Shown here: positions 23,149-33,122 of the stretch, piece after piece
Layout: every line of letters starts with the position of its first letter
Position numbering within the stretch: position 1 is the first letter of the stretch
DNA from: Budorcas taxicolor
Lineage: Eukaryota > Chordata > Mammalia > Artiodactyla > Bovidae
Length of the DNA: 64,000 nucleotides
Direction of reading: 5' to 3'
Assembly (NCBI RefSeq): GCF_023091745.1
Contig: NC_068930.1
Span: 11,368,262-11,432,261, forward strand
Notes under the pieces: generated by a model
Databases searched by the model: none
Told to the model about the DNA's origin: nothing
What the model saw: only the letters and a program-made list of their open reading frames with translations
Made by a program: the position numbers and the translations under genes

Positions 23149-24345
23149 ATTAGTCTTGATATATTATAGTTTTAATATATTGGTATAGTCCTTTTGCCAA
23201 AAAAAATTCTTAAAATATTTGCATCTGCATTAATGAAGGGTAGTCTATAGTTTTCTTTTAATGTTTCTATTATATTTTGATAGCAGAGCATTCTGGCCTC
23301 ATAGAATAATTTGGGATTAATTTCTGCTTTTACAGTTTTTCAGAAGAATTTTTCTAGGATTGATATCCTTTCTTTCTTAACTGTTTTGTAGAATTTTATT
23401 ACAATTAATCAATTTTTTCTTGAGTGAACTTTGATCATTTGTGTCTCTAAAGGAAATTTCCCATTTCATCACATTTGTCAGTTTGTTTTGCCAAACCAAA
23501 AAACTTGACAACAACAAAAAAACACATTTGTTACCCATTTGATAACTGTATAATCTGTAGAGGTGTCACTTCTCTCAATCCTGAGTTTAGTAAATGTTCA
23601 TTTCCTAACTAGTATGGCTAGAGATTTATCAATTTTGTTGAGTTTCTTAAATAACGAATTACTGACTTCTTAAATTCTCTACTGTTTCTGTTTTCAATTT
23701 CATTGATTTCTACTTTGGTCAGTATTATTTCATTTGTTTTTCCTGTTTGCTGGGATTTCTTTTTTTTTTTTTAATCTAATTCCTTAAGGTGGAGGTTGAG
23801 GTCACTAAATGAGACCTTTCATCTTTTCTAAGTCAGGCGTTTAGTATGGTAAGTTTAACTGCAAGTAATGCCTCAAGACAACTTGCAGATTAATGTATGT
23901 TGTGTTTTAATTTTCATTAAAAATATTTTCTAAATTCCTTTTGAATTTTTTGAACTATGTTAGTTACAAGTATATTATTTATTAAATATGTGGGGATATT
24001 CCAGAGATCTTTATCTTACTGATTTTTAAGTTAATTCCATTTTGGCAAGATAACATTAAAATTTATTGAGACTTGTTTTATGTTGCAGAGTGTGGTATAT
24101 CCTGGTAATTGTTCCACTGTGTGCTTGAAAAGAATGTATGTTCTATGCTCTGTGGCAGAGTGTTCTATAAATATCAATGAAGTCTATGTGGTTGATTGTG
24201 TTATTCAAATCTGTAGTACTACTGATGTTTTATTGTTCTATAAATTATTGAGAGAGCAGTAGTATAATCTCTGATAACGGCTGTAAATGCCTTTTTCTCT
24301 GGCATGCTATCAGTTTTGCTCCCTGTATGCTGAAGATCTCTTCTT

Positions 24346-24710
24346 AAGGATATGCTATGGTCTGAACGTCTGTGTCCCCCTAAAATTAGTATGTTGAAAC
24401 CTAATTCTTAATGTGATGATATTTGGAGGTAGAACTTTAGCTTTTGAGGACAGAGCCTTATGAGTGGGTTTAGTGCTATTATAAAGGAGACACCAAAGAA
24501 GTCTCTTGACCCTTCTGCCACATAAAGACATACACATGAAACTGTCTATGAATCAGAAAGCAGGTTCTCACCAGGCAGAGAATCTGTTGGTGCCTTTATC
24601 TTGGACTTCTAGACTGCAGAATGGTGAGGAATAAATTTCTCTTGCTTATAAGCTAACCAGTCATTGCAGTTTGTTACAGCAGTCCGACAGATTAAGATAG
24701 TACATAATCA
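24346..24710 (+). mobile_element. MLT1-type (ERVL-MaLR) solo LTR, sense
   Basis: The canonical sense order is present: ggtctgaacgtctgtgtccc, tatgttgaaacctaattctt, gaaccag-like middle, cttggacttctagactgcag and aataaatttctcttgcttat. It reads tg at the start and ends near gattaagata. It sits between old L1 pieces, consistent with insertion into that L1. There is no internal region. Confidence 0.85.
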
Positions 24711-24839
24711 TTTAGACATGTTGGGTCCTCTAGATGAACTGAGAGCTTATACAATGAAATCACTTTCATGCCTGGCAATATTCTCTTTACTGAAATAAAC
24801 TTGGATATAATACAGCCTCTTCAGCTTTAAAAAAAAAAA

Positions 24840-27060
24840 AACTCCATAGCACATTTTAAAAGGAACAATTTTACTGAGATATTATTCAATTATCATAAAG
24901 TTCACCTGTTCTAAATTGTACAATTCATTTTTTTTAGTATACTCATATAGTTGTGGAGCTATGACATTGATTCTAGAACATTTTCATTACCCCCCAAAGA
25001 AACTCTATATCCATTAACAATTGCTTGTTATCACCCCTGTCCCTAGCCTCTGGCAACAGTGGTAAGCTTTTTGTCTCTTTCTCTAGCCTATTCTGGATAT
25101 TCTATATAGATGGAGTCTGGGATCATGGAGTATAAATTCATGCGACTGGCTGCTTTCACTTAGCATAATGTTTTCAAGCGCATCCATGTATCTTTCTGCT
25201 CACTTCTGTTTTTCTTTTATTTCTTTTAGCAATGTTTAGTAGTTTTCCATGTATAAGTCAAACTTACATGGTTGAATTTCTTCAAATTTTTATGATAATG
25301 TAAGGAATTGCTTTATTTATTTAGTTTGAATGCTTAATGATGGCATTTAGAACTACATTATCTTTTTTGGAATATTGACCTTGTGTCCCATGGCTTTGCT
25401 GAAATTGTTTCTTAGTTCTAATACTGTAGCGTGTGTGCACATGTGCCCATGTGTGCTCACACACAAGCAACTATGTGTATGTATCTGGATTCCTTAGAAT
25501 GTTATATACAAGAATACATCATCTGAGAATAGAGAGATTTTTAAGTTTTCATTTCTAATCTGGATGCCATTTATTTTGTTTTCTTTCCTAACTGCTCTGC
25601 AAGAATCTGCAGTACAGTGTTGAATAGAAGTGAAGCAGATGTTCTTATCTTGTTGTTTTCCTCCTTGATTGTAGGGGAAAACAATTCTATCATACCTATT
25701 ATCTGTAGGTTTTTGAATATGTTCCATATGAGGTTTAGTAATTTTTCTACTCCTAATTTTTTCTTTCTTTTTATCATGAACATATGTGGATTTTGTCCAA
25801 TATTTTCACTTTATTGGGATCATCTTGTGCTTTTGTCTTTTTAGTAACATGTGGATATATTTATTTATTTATTTATTATTATTATTTTTTAATTTAAACC
25901 AGTTTTGCATTCCTTGGATAATCCTGCTTGGCCATTATGTATAATCCATTATATGTTTCTTAACTTGGATGGCTGAGATTTTGTTGAGGATTTTTGTGTC
26001 TATATTAATAGGGTGCATTGATTTTGTAATGTCTTTGCCTAGTTTTAGAATCAAGGCAAGTCATAAGGTACAAGGCTTCTTTTCCAGAGACTTTAAAAAT
26101 TACTAATTTTATCTTGAACTCACTTTGGCCTATTCATATATTTTTGTTCTTTTATTGAGTCATTTGTTTCTCCCTGGGAAGTTCTCTATTTCATTAGGTT
26201 ATTTAATGTATTTATATACACTATTCATAACATTTCTCTATAATTCCTTTTATTTCTGTAAAGTTGGAAGTTATGCCCCCTTTTTCATTCCTAATTTTAG
26301 TAATTTGAATCTTTTCCCTTTTTCCTGATCAGTCTAGCTAAGGTTTGTCAGTATTGTTGATATTTCCAAAGAACCAACTTTTGATACTATTAATTTTCCC
26401 TACTCTTTTTCTATTCCCACTTCATGTATATCCATATAAAAATATTTATGAAAATAAAAATATTTCTTTTTTTCATGTTTCCTTTGGTATAGTTTGCTCT
26501 CTTTCAGTCTCTTAAGGTGGAAAATTAGGTTATTCATTCAAGATCTTTCTTCTTTTTTATTGTAGGGGTATATGGCTCAGATGGTAAAGCGTCTGCCTAC
26601 AATGCGGGAGACCTGGGTTCGATCCCCAGGTGGGGAAGATCCTCTGGAGGAGGAAATGGCAACCCACTCCAGTACTCTTGTGTGGAAAATCCCATGGGAG
26701 GAGCCTGGTAGGCTACAGTACATGAGGTTGCAAAGAGTCGGACACAACTGAGCAACTTTACTTCACTTACTTCACGTATACATATTGTAGGAGTTTACCC
26801 TACATATTGCAGGGAAATGCATACGTTTCTCTGTGTGCATTACTTTAGCTATATCCTATAAGTTTTTATATGTATTTTCATTTTAATTCATCTAAAATTA
26901 TTTTCTAATCTCCCTTAAGAGTTTCTCATTGGTTGTTTAAGGATGTGTTGCTTAATTCCCACATATTTGGACGTTGTTGAAGTCTGGTTTATTGTGTTGC
27001 TTAAATATTCTCTTTCCTTGCTGTTCTTCTCCTAGATGTTCTGTTAATCACTGACAGTGC
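24840..27060 (-). mobile_element. Third L1, antisense, internally deleted
   Basis: Antisense 3' UTR (about 24,845-25,230) runs into ORF2. An antisense frame at 25,494-25,727 contains the RT box as SLFSDDVFLYI (canonical FADD, here FSDD). The sequence then continues to the endonuclease region near 26,800-27,000. The C-terminal part of ORF2 normally lying between the 3' UTR and the RT box is largely missing, so an internal deletion near 25,230 is likely. A Bov-tA interrupts it. Confidence 0.8.
26567..26782 (+). mobile_element. Bov-tA SINE with well-preserved Pol III boxes
   Basis: The head reads tggctcagatggtaaagcgt, then a B box GGTTCGATCCCC. The A box (TGGCTCAGATGG) and B box both fit the internal Pol III promoter consensus of tRNA-derived SINEs. 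The body is complete apart from small deletions. tattgtagg flanks it on both sides (26,558-26,566; 26,783-26,791). Confidence 0.94.
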
Positions 27061-27129
27061 TATACTGAAGACTGAACTATTACTGTTTGTCTATTTCTTC
27101 CTTCTATCTGTAACATTCTTTTCTAGGCT

Positions 27130-27405
27130 CTGTGCATGACTGGCTCCTTTCATCTTTAAATAACTCCTCCCCAAATAGCCTATGCAAAGTAGATCCTCCC
27201 CATCATTCTCTATCGCAGAAACATATTTTTCATTATAAGCACAGGCACCATTATTTCATCTATTGACTTAATTGCTCATTGCTATCTTTCACTTTGGAAA
27301 GTGGACTCCATGAATGCAAGGGCCCTCTCAGTTTTGTTCTCTGTGTTTTCCTAGCATCTAATATATGGGAGATACTCAAAAAATATGTGCTAAATGAAAG
27401 GATTT
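27130..27405 (+). mobile_element. L2 LINE 3' end
   Basis: The L2 C-terminal and 3' UTR order is visible: gactggctcctttcatcttt, ggactccatgaatgcaaggg, cctagcatctaatatatggg and ctcaaaaaatatgtgctaaa, then a gaaagg end. It is ancient and inactive. Confidence 0.7.
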
Positions 27406-27842
27406 GTTCTCTTTACTGCTGTGATGTGGCTGTTATTAATGTGTTTGCACACTTGCTTTCCCTGCAATCCTTTCTTATTTTCCCTGTCTCCCCTGATTTC
27501 CTATCTCTGCTTTGATTTCTGCTCCATTTTATAAAGGACATTTTGTTTTTAAATTGTATTTAGGATTGCTGACAAGTTGCTTGAGCTTTATTGTCCTGAT
27601 GTTACAGAAAATTATCCTCAGAGATCTGCTTTTTCCCCAGTCTCTGTCCTCTGTTATGAATCATTTCCTATAGGGCTGATAAGAGTTTTATGATTTGCTT
27701 TGTTCCCTCAGTTAGAATGAAGAATTTTCTTTAGGTTCTCAGTACTATGCTTAGAAAAGCATTGTGATTAGGCTTGATCCCTCTCAGCAACTTGGGTGCC
27801 TTCTCAGATCTACGGCTTAAAAATGGGTTGACATGCACTGTG
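27406..27842. other. Unassigned sequence
   Basis: No gene or clear repeat is recognised. Pyrimidine-rich in its first half. Confidence 0.4.
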
Positions 27843-28283
27843 ACAGATTAGTTTCTTTGGCTACATAGAAACCTACCACCAAATTAGTGGTTCAGGTACA
27901 CTTATTACTTTATAATCAAATTTTTATGATTCTGGGCTTGGCTTTACTGGGTTTTCTGTTCAGGGTCTCAAAGGGTTGCAATCAAATTGATGGCTGGACT
28001 CCATTCTCATCTGGAAGCTTGAGTAGGGAAGAATCTGAATTAATTTCTAAGTTAGTTCAGGCACATAGCAAAGAGCCCTATCTTATTACTAACCAGAGGC
28101 TAGAGGCATCCCTTAAGTCCTAGGTCTCCCCTGCTCCTAGTAACCCCTACCCCGACCCCAGCCCCTGCTCAGAGTTTCTTGCCATGTGACTTTCCCCACA
28201 GTTCAAAGCATGAGAATTTGCTGCTTCAAGGTCAGCAGGAGAGTCCCTCTTACTTTAGTCTACTCAGAGCTCTCACTATACAC

Positions 28284-28333
<50 letters not shown>

Positions 28334-28455
28334 ATTTTGTAAGGTAATTATAGTAGTGGCATCATTTCCATACTTGTCAGAAGCAAGTCAAATTTTCCAC
28401 CTCTACTCTATAGAATATCCAAGACATGACTCCTTGGTATCATCTTAGACAAATG
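27843..28455 (-). mobile_element. MaLR-like LTR (MLT1 group), antisense, carrying a microsatellite
   Basis: Phrases of this antisense LTR group occur in order: cctaccaccaaattagtggt, tcagggtctcaaagggttgc, tgatggctggactccattct, agagtttcttgccatgtgac and gtcagaagcaagtcaaattt, ending near ggtatcatcttagacaaatg. A (GT)22 run has expanded inside it. The subfamily is uncertain. Confidence 0.6.
28287..28330. repeat. (GT)22 microsatellite
   Basis: An uninterrupted GT run of 44 bases. Pure dinucleotide runs of this length are usually highly polymorphic in cattle and sheep, so this is a plausible marker. Confidence 0.98.
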
Positions 28456-29044
28456 GCTATCTGAATTCCCAGGATGTATTTGAACGCTGTGACATTGACC
28501 TCGGCATTGCTTTTACCACAACTGCCTGGTTATCTGGCATTCTAAACAGATAAATTACGTGGAATATGACAGACTCGGCCATATGCTCTTTCTGTCTCTG
28601 TTCTTCCTTATTGCGTTTTATTTGTGAAAATCACTCTCCCAAGGGAGCAATTATTTTATTGCATTTTAGTTTCTGAGGGGCATCTGGCAGGAGGAACTGG
28701 GAAGGAAACTTGATGTCTGGCTGCCTTAGGGAGATATGCAGTAGAGGTGTGGATACTTGGCTGCTTAAAAATCTTCACCTTCCTATTTCAGTGGGAAGCA
28801 GCCGCAACAGGTAACTGCTTATACAATATAGCAGGTAACTGCTTATACTCTTTCCATGTATTCTTGATCCACCTCTGTCATGGTTTAGATGGTGTCTTCA
28901 TATTTGTATTGTTCAGGAATTTGTGGAGAAGCTATATGCTTACTTATCCTGTCCTGGTTATTATTTTATAATTTTGGGGGTCTAGCTGTAGCTTGGCTTG
29001 TGGTAATGGAGGTCTCTAATGGTCCATTCACAGATAAACTTCGA
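28456..29044. other. Unassigned sequence with a short duplication
   Basis: No gene is recognised. caggtaactgcttata occurs at 28,808-28,823 and again at 28,832-28,847, a 24-bp period local duplication. Confidence 0.5.
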
Positions 29045-29330
29045 TAGCACATCTTTATTAAGTGCCTAGTGTGTTAACAGATCTTGTGTTGGAAGTACAA
29101 ACTGGATGAAGAAATAGGACCTCAATAGGTTCTTGAGCTGAGAAAATATATAAATGGAATCTATAAGATATTGATAGAATCTGGGTATTGAGGAAGGGAT
29201 TTACTTACGGGATGTGAGGGCATCCAGGAAAGTCTCCTAGCGCATAAGACTGCCTGAACTGGGTTTTGAAGAAGAAAAGATCTTTGAGAAGAGGAGAACT
29301 AGGACATTCCAGGCAGAGAACCAGAAAAAA
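29045..29330 (-). mobile_element. L2 LINE, antisense
   Basis: The antisense L2 pattern is readable: tttattaagtgcctagtgtg, later ctgggttttgaagaagaaaa and ggacattccaggcagagaac. It is old, with many indels. Confidence 0.65.
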
Positions 29331-29424
29331 CTTCCAAGTTAGAGCCGTGTGTCTCTGCAGCCTCTGTGTCACAGCTATGCTGGCTTTCTTAAAATTTAAA
29401 ATAAGCACCGTTAATGTCTTTTAG

Positions 29425-29790
29425 ATACAGCCTCCTAAGGGCTGCCATTACAAAGGAGAACAAGCTGGGTGACTTAAAGAACAGAAGTTTATTGTCTCCC
29501 AGTTCTGGAGGCCATCAAAGCGTCAGCAGAGTGGATTCCTTTTGACGGCAGTGAAGAAAAGGTCTGTTCTAGATCTATCCCCTTGGCTGGTTGGCCACCG
29601 TCTTCTCCCTGTGTGTTTTCACATCTTCTTCCCTCTATGTGCGCCTTTGTGTCCAAATTTCCGCTTTTCATAAGGATACCGGTCTTATGGGATTAGGACT
29701 CATCCTAATGACCTCATTTTCACTGGATTGCTTCTGTACAGTTCCTATCAGTACAAGGACCAGCACATCCTGGAAATCCACCTCTGCTGA
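29425..29790 (-). mobile_element. MLT1-type LTR, antisense
   Basis: Clear antisense MaLR order: gggctgccattacaaaggag, gtctcccagttctggaggcc, ccgtcttctccctgtgtgtt, ttttcataaggataccggtc and atcctaatgacctcatttt. Non-coding LTR only. Confidence 0.8.
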
Positions 29791-30274
29791 GTGAGCAAAC
29801 AGATGAGTAAGGAGTACATATCCCTGTGATCAGATAGGATCCCTCACTGACATGGCCACCACATTCCCGGTTCTGAAGCTGGGACTGAGAAGCAGGGTGA
29901 TACTGACTCATGCGTTCACGCCTCATGGTACTGCCTCAGCAAATTGTCCTGAGTTCTTGCCGGCCATTTCCTGTGTTTACCATACTTCCCATCATTTCTG
30001 TGCTTATCCAGTTTCTGCACACCCTTCAGCCTCTCACCACTCTTGAAATGTTCTCAGCTACTTTGTGCCCTCTTGGAGAACTCCCTTTAATCCCTAATTA
30101 TTTTGCATGTGAACCTTCTCTACTTGTTCAGTCGCTCAGTTGTGTCTGACTCTTACCTGCTTCCTTAGACATAAAATGATCAAAGAAACACGGTCATCAT
30201 TTTTCTTATACTTTTCTCATCACTATTATTACTACTACTGTTTCTAAAACCACGGAGGTGCTCAGTGACAAAAA
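29791..30274. other. Unassigned sequence with a Bov SINE stub
   Basis: Mostly unrecognised. A 29-base antisense Bov-A end (gttcagtcgctcagttgtgt at 30,126-30,145, continuing to about 30,153) stands alone, with the rest of the SINE missing. Confidence 0.5.
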
Positions 30275-30385
30275 CAGGTATGACTAGTATTTGTTGAGTA
30301 CTTTCAGGTACTAGGTACCATGCCACATTATCTCTAACCCTGCCAATAACCCTTCTTAGATAACAAAAGGTCATTAGTAAATGGT

Positions 30386-30597
30386 GAAGTGAAGTGAAGT
30401 CGCTCAGTTGTGTCCGACTCTTTGTGATCCCATAGAATGTAGCATACCAGGCTCCTCTGTCCATGGGATTTTCTGGGCAACAGTACTGGAGTGGATTGCC
30501 ATTTCCTTCTCCAGGGGATCTTCCCAACCCAGGGCTTGAACCCAGGTCTCCCACTTTGTAGACAGATGCTTTACCGTCTGAGCCACCAGGGAAGTCC
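30386..30597 (-). mobile_element. Bov-tA SINE, antisense, with perfect 12-bp TSD
   Basis: Complete antisense Bov-tA from gaagtgaagtgaagtcgctc to gagccaccagggaagtcc. The 12-base ttagtaaatggt flanks it exactly (30,374-30,385 and 30,598-30,609). The last base of this duplication belongs to the neighbouring L1, which shows that the SINE arrived after the L1. Confidence 0.97.
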
Positions 30598-30608
30598 TTA
30601 GTAAATGG

Positions 30609-31029
30609 TAGCTCTATTTATTGTCACACTGAGTGAAGTGTGTCAGACAGAGAAGGAGAAATATCATATGGCATCCCTTATATGTGGAACCTAAAAAGAA
30701 ATGATACAAATGAACTTACTTACAGAACAGAAACAGGCTCATGGACTTAGAAAACAAACTTACGATTGCCAGAGAGGGAGGAGTAGTTAGAGAGTTTGGA
30801 ATAGACATGTACATACTGTCATATTTAAAATGGAAAGCCAACAAAGACCTACCATATAACACATGGAACGCTAGTCAATGTTATGTGGCAGCCTGGATGG
30901 GAGAGGAGTTTGTGGGAGAGTGAATATACGTGTAAGTGTAGCTGAGTCCCTTTGCTGTCTACCTGAAACTATCAAATTATTAATCAGCTATACTGCAATA
31001 TGAAATAAAGTTGTTGTTGTTTTTTTTTA
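30609..31029 (+). mobile_element. L1 3' end, sense, with TSD
   Basis: A 420-base artiodactyl L1 3' end (gagtgaagtgtgtcagacag, ttatatgtggaacctaaaaa, tgtggcagcctggatgggag, then aatatgaaataaagttgttg and a T/A tail). The host sequence aaaaggtcattagtaaatgg (30,365-30,384) is repeated with one extra base at 31,030-31,050, a near-perfect target-site duplication. Confidence 0.93.
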
Positions 31030-31135
31030 AAAAGGTCATTAGTAAAATGGAAATACTTACATACCCCTGGCAAGTAAGAATCTAGCTGAGATCTGCGTGA
31101 CTTCAAAGTCTGTGGGTTTAACCATCACATATACT

Positions 31136-31649
31136 CACTAACCCATACTGGACATTCAGTTAGACTGCTGTTGCCATAATTCCTACCACTCCTTTCCACC
31201 TCTCTGCAGGCCTCACAGTTTACGCAGATAGATTTCTTCCGACCCCTTATTTTTATTTCATACTGTCATACTAGACAATGACCTCTGAATCCAGGGAAAT
31301 GAGCCCTTCTTTGGGACTGAGAACCAGATTCTATGGGACTGAGACCCTGATGCTATGTCTTCTGTGGCTTACTTGAAGAATCCAGGCCAATGATGGAAGA
31401 GAATGGGTCCATGAAAATCCGGATGTTTAAACTGTACAATGTGTTGGTGGGACATAGAAGAATCACAGAATGGCAGGGGGCATTTTCATCTTGAGAGGTG
31501 ATGACATCACCTTAAATGTTTTACTGTATGTTACAGAGGACCCTGGGTCATGACAGACTCTCATTTAGACAGGGTCTCAACTTTAGACTTGCGGGTCCAT
31601 GTCCAAGTAAGGCGATTCCTATAGTCACAGATATAACTAGTCATCATTT
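31136..31649. other. Unassigned sequence
   Basis: No gene or repeat is recognised in these 500 bases. Confidence 0.4.
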
Positions 31650-31775
31650 GGGAAGGAAATGGCAACCCACTCCAGTGTTCTTGCCTGGAGAATCCCAGGG
31701 ATGGGGGAGCCTGGTGGGCTGCTGTCTCTGGGGTTGCACAGAGTTGGACATGACTGAAGCAACTTAGCAGTAGCT
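31650..31775 (+). mobile_element. BOV-A2 second unit only
   Basis: Starts ggaaggaaatggcaacccac and ends gaagcaacttagcagtagc, the 3' unit of BOV-A2. It directly joins the Bov-tA that follows. Confidence 0.9.
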
Positions 31776-31962
31776 CAGATGGTGAAGAATCTGACTGCAA
31801 TGAGGGAAACCTGGGTTCGATCCCTGGGTTGGGAAGATTCCCTGTAGTGGGCCTGGCAACCCACTCCAATATTCTTGCCTGGAGAATCCCCATGGACAGT
31901 GGAGCCTGGTGGGCTACAGCCCGTAGGGTTGCAAAGAGTTGAACATAACTGAGTGACTAAAC
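31776..31962 (+). mobile_element. Bov-tA SINE, head slightly truncated
   Basis: Begins at tcagatggtgaagaatctga, so the first bases of the head are missing, has a B box GGTTCGATCCC and ends tgagtgactaaacaagcatt. With the preceding BOV-A2 unit it may be a recombinant between two SINEs. Confidence 0.92.
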
Positions 31963-32182
31963 AAGCATTCAGCATTCTACTTAATTTTAAAATATTAACT
32001 ATTAAGATTTTTTAAGAAATTATAAAATTTTATTAAAAGATATTGGCAATGTTTAAATAAAAGAGATAAGCCATATTCATGAATTGGAAGACTGAATATA
32101 AAGATGTCAGTTATCTCCAAAATTACCCTACAAACTGAATGCAATTCTTTTTTTCTTTTCCTTTTAGTCATTGTAGTTGAAG

Positions 32183-32352
32183 CAGGCTTCCCTGGTGGCT
32201 CTTAGTAAAGAATCCGCCTGCCAGTGCAGGAGATGTGGGTTTGATTCCTGGGTTGGGAAGATGCCCTGGAGCAAGAAGTGGCAACTCACTCTAGTATTCT
32301 TGCCTGGGAAACCCCATGGAGAGAGGAGCCTGGCACACTACAGTCCAGGGGT
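32183..32352 (+). mobile_element. Bov-tA SINE, 3'-truncated
   Basis: Head (aggcttccctggtggctctt) and most of the body are present, but it stops at ctacagtccagggg and lacks the usual gtcggacacgactgagc end. Confidence 0.93.
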
Positions 32353-32383
32353 TATTAGTTTCAGGTTCACAGCAAAGTAATTC

Positions 32384-32409
32384 ATATATATATATATATA
32401 TATATATAT
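32384..32409. repeat. (AT)13 microsatellite
   Basis: A pure AT run inside the L1 3' UTR, a position where artiodactyl L1 tails often carry such runs. Confidence 0.95.
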
Positions 32410-32429
32410 TCTTTTTCAGATTCTTTACT

Positions 32430-32705
32430 GCTGCTGCTGCTGCTAAGTCGCTTCAGTCATGTCCAGCTCTGTGTGACCCCATAGACGGCAGCCCAGCAGG
32501 CTCCCCCGTCCCTGGGATTCTCCAGGCAAGAACACTGGAGTGGGTTGCCATTTCCTTCTCCAATGCAGGAAAGTGAAAAGTGACAGTGAAGTCTCTCAGT
32601 CGTGTCTGACCCTCAGCAAGCCCATGGACTACAACCCACCAGGCCCCTCCGTCCATGGGATTTGCCAGGCAAGAGCACTGGAGTAGAGTGCCATTGCCTT
32701 CTCCT
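32430..32705 (-). mobile_element. BOV-A2 SINE, antisense, with TSD
   Basis: The (CTG)n start is followed by aagtcgcttcagtcatgtcc, the caatgcaggaaagtgaaaag linker and a second unit ending gccattgccttctcct. agattctttact is duplicated exactly at 32,418-32,429 and 32,706-32,717. Confidence 0.96.
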
Positions 32706-32754
32706 AGATTCTTTACTACAAGATGCTGAATATATTGTTTGCTGTGCTATATAG

Positions 32755-33074
32755 CTATACGTGATTGTGAAAGTCGCTCAGTCGTGTCCAACTCTTTGCG
32801 ACCCCATGGACTATACAGTCCATGGAATTCTCCAGGCCAGAATGCTGGAGTGGGTTGCCATTCCCTTCTCCAGAGGATCTTCCCAACCCAAGGATCGAAC
32901 CCAGGTCTCCTGCATTGCAGGTGGATTCTTTACCAGCTGAGCCACAAGGGAAGCCCAAAAATACTGGAGTGGGTAGCCTATCCCTTCTCCAGAGGATCTT
33001 CCCAACCCAGGAATCAAACCGGGGTCTCCCATATTGCAGGCAGATTATTTACCAGCTGAGCTACTAGGGAAATT
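32755..33074 (-). mobile_element. Dimeric Bov-tA SINE, antisense
   Basis: On the minus strand a 117-base first unit (33,074-32,957) with its own head is followed by a full second unit (to 32,755). On the + strand this reads as two complete head ends (gctgagccacaagggaagcc, gctgagctactagggaa). ctatatag flanks it (32,747-32,754; 33,075-33,082). The second unit carries a short deletion in ggactatacagtccatgg, shared in form with the copy at 40,636. Confidence 0.92.
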
Positions 33075-33122
33075 CTATATAGTAGGTTCTTATTTATCTA
33101 TTGTATATACAGTAGTGTGTTA

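Larger units (their letters stand above)
12735..24828 (-). mobile_element. Old L1 (L1M-type), antisense, split by nested insertions
   Basis: Five separated pieces read as one antisense L1 in the correct order. They are the 3' UTR (12,735-13,098), continuing 3' region and ORF2 end (14,656-15,351), ORF2 (19,844-19,980), a long ORF2 stretch (22,042-24,345), and an endonuclease-region piece (24,711-24,828). Together these make about 3.6 kb. The gaps hold a BovB, a CHR SINE carrying another L1, a second L1, and an MLT1 LTR. At one junction the host phrase attgttccagccccatat (19,963-19,980) recurs as attgtccaaccccatat (22,042-22,058), so the pieces were once contiguous. Reading frames are destroyed. 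Confidence 0.7.
30275..31135 (+). mobile_element. MIR SINE, split by an L1 tail and a Bov-tA
   Basis: The left part (about 30,275-30,364) has the MIR start (gtatttgttgagtactttca, then catgccacattatctctaac). The right part (about 31,051-31,135) has the MIR 3' half (tggcaagtaagaatctagct, acttcaaagtctgtgggttt). They are in the right order and strand, so one MIR was interrupted by the insertions listed between them. Confidence 0.65.
32148..33122 (-). mobile_element. L1 3' end, antisense, split by three SINEs
   Basis: Antisense L1 tail pieces are in order: tagtcattgtagttga, attagtttcaggttcacagc, aagatgctgaatatattg, then tctatatagtaggttcttat and acagtagtgtgttaattcca. Three SINEs (32,183-32,352; 32,430-32,705; 32,755-33,074) sit between the pieces. 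Confidence 0.8.

Noticed and set aside
24346..24710. Complete endogenous retrovirus
   Set aside because: Only solo MaLR-type LTRs are present at this and other sites; no gag, pol or env region lies beside them.
26567..26640. tRNA-Glu-like sequence with A and B boxes
   Set aside because: It is the head of a Bov-tA SINE, followed directly by the Bov-A body; the acceptor stem is not that of a functional tRNA.
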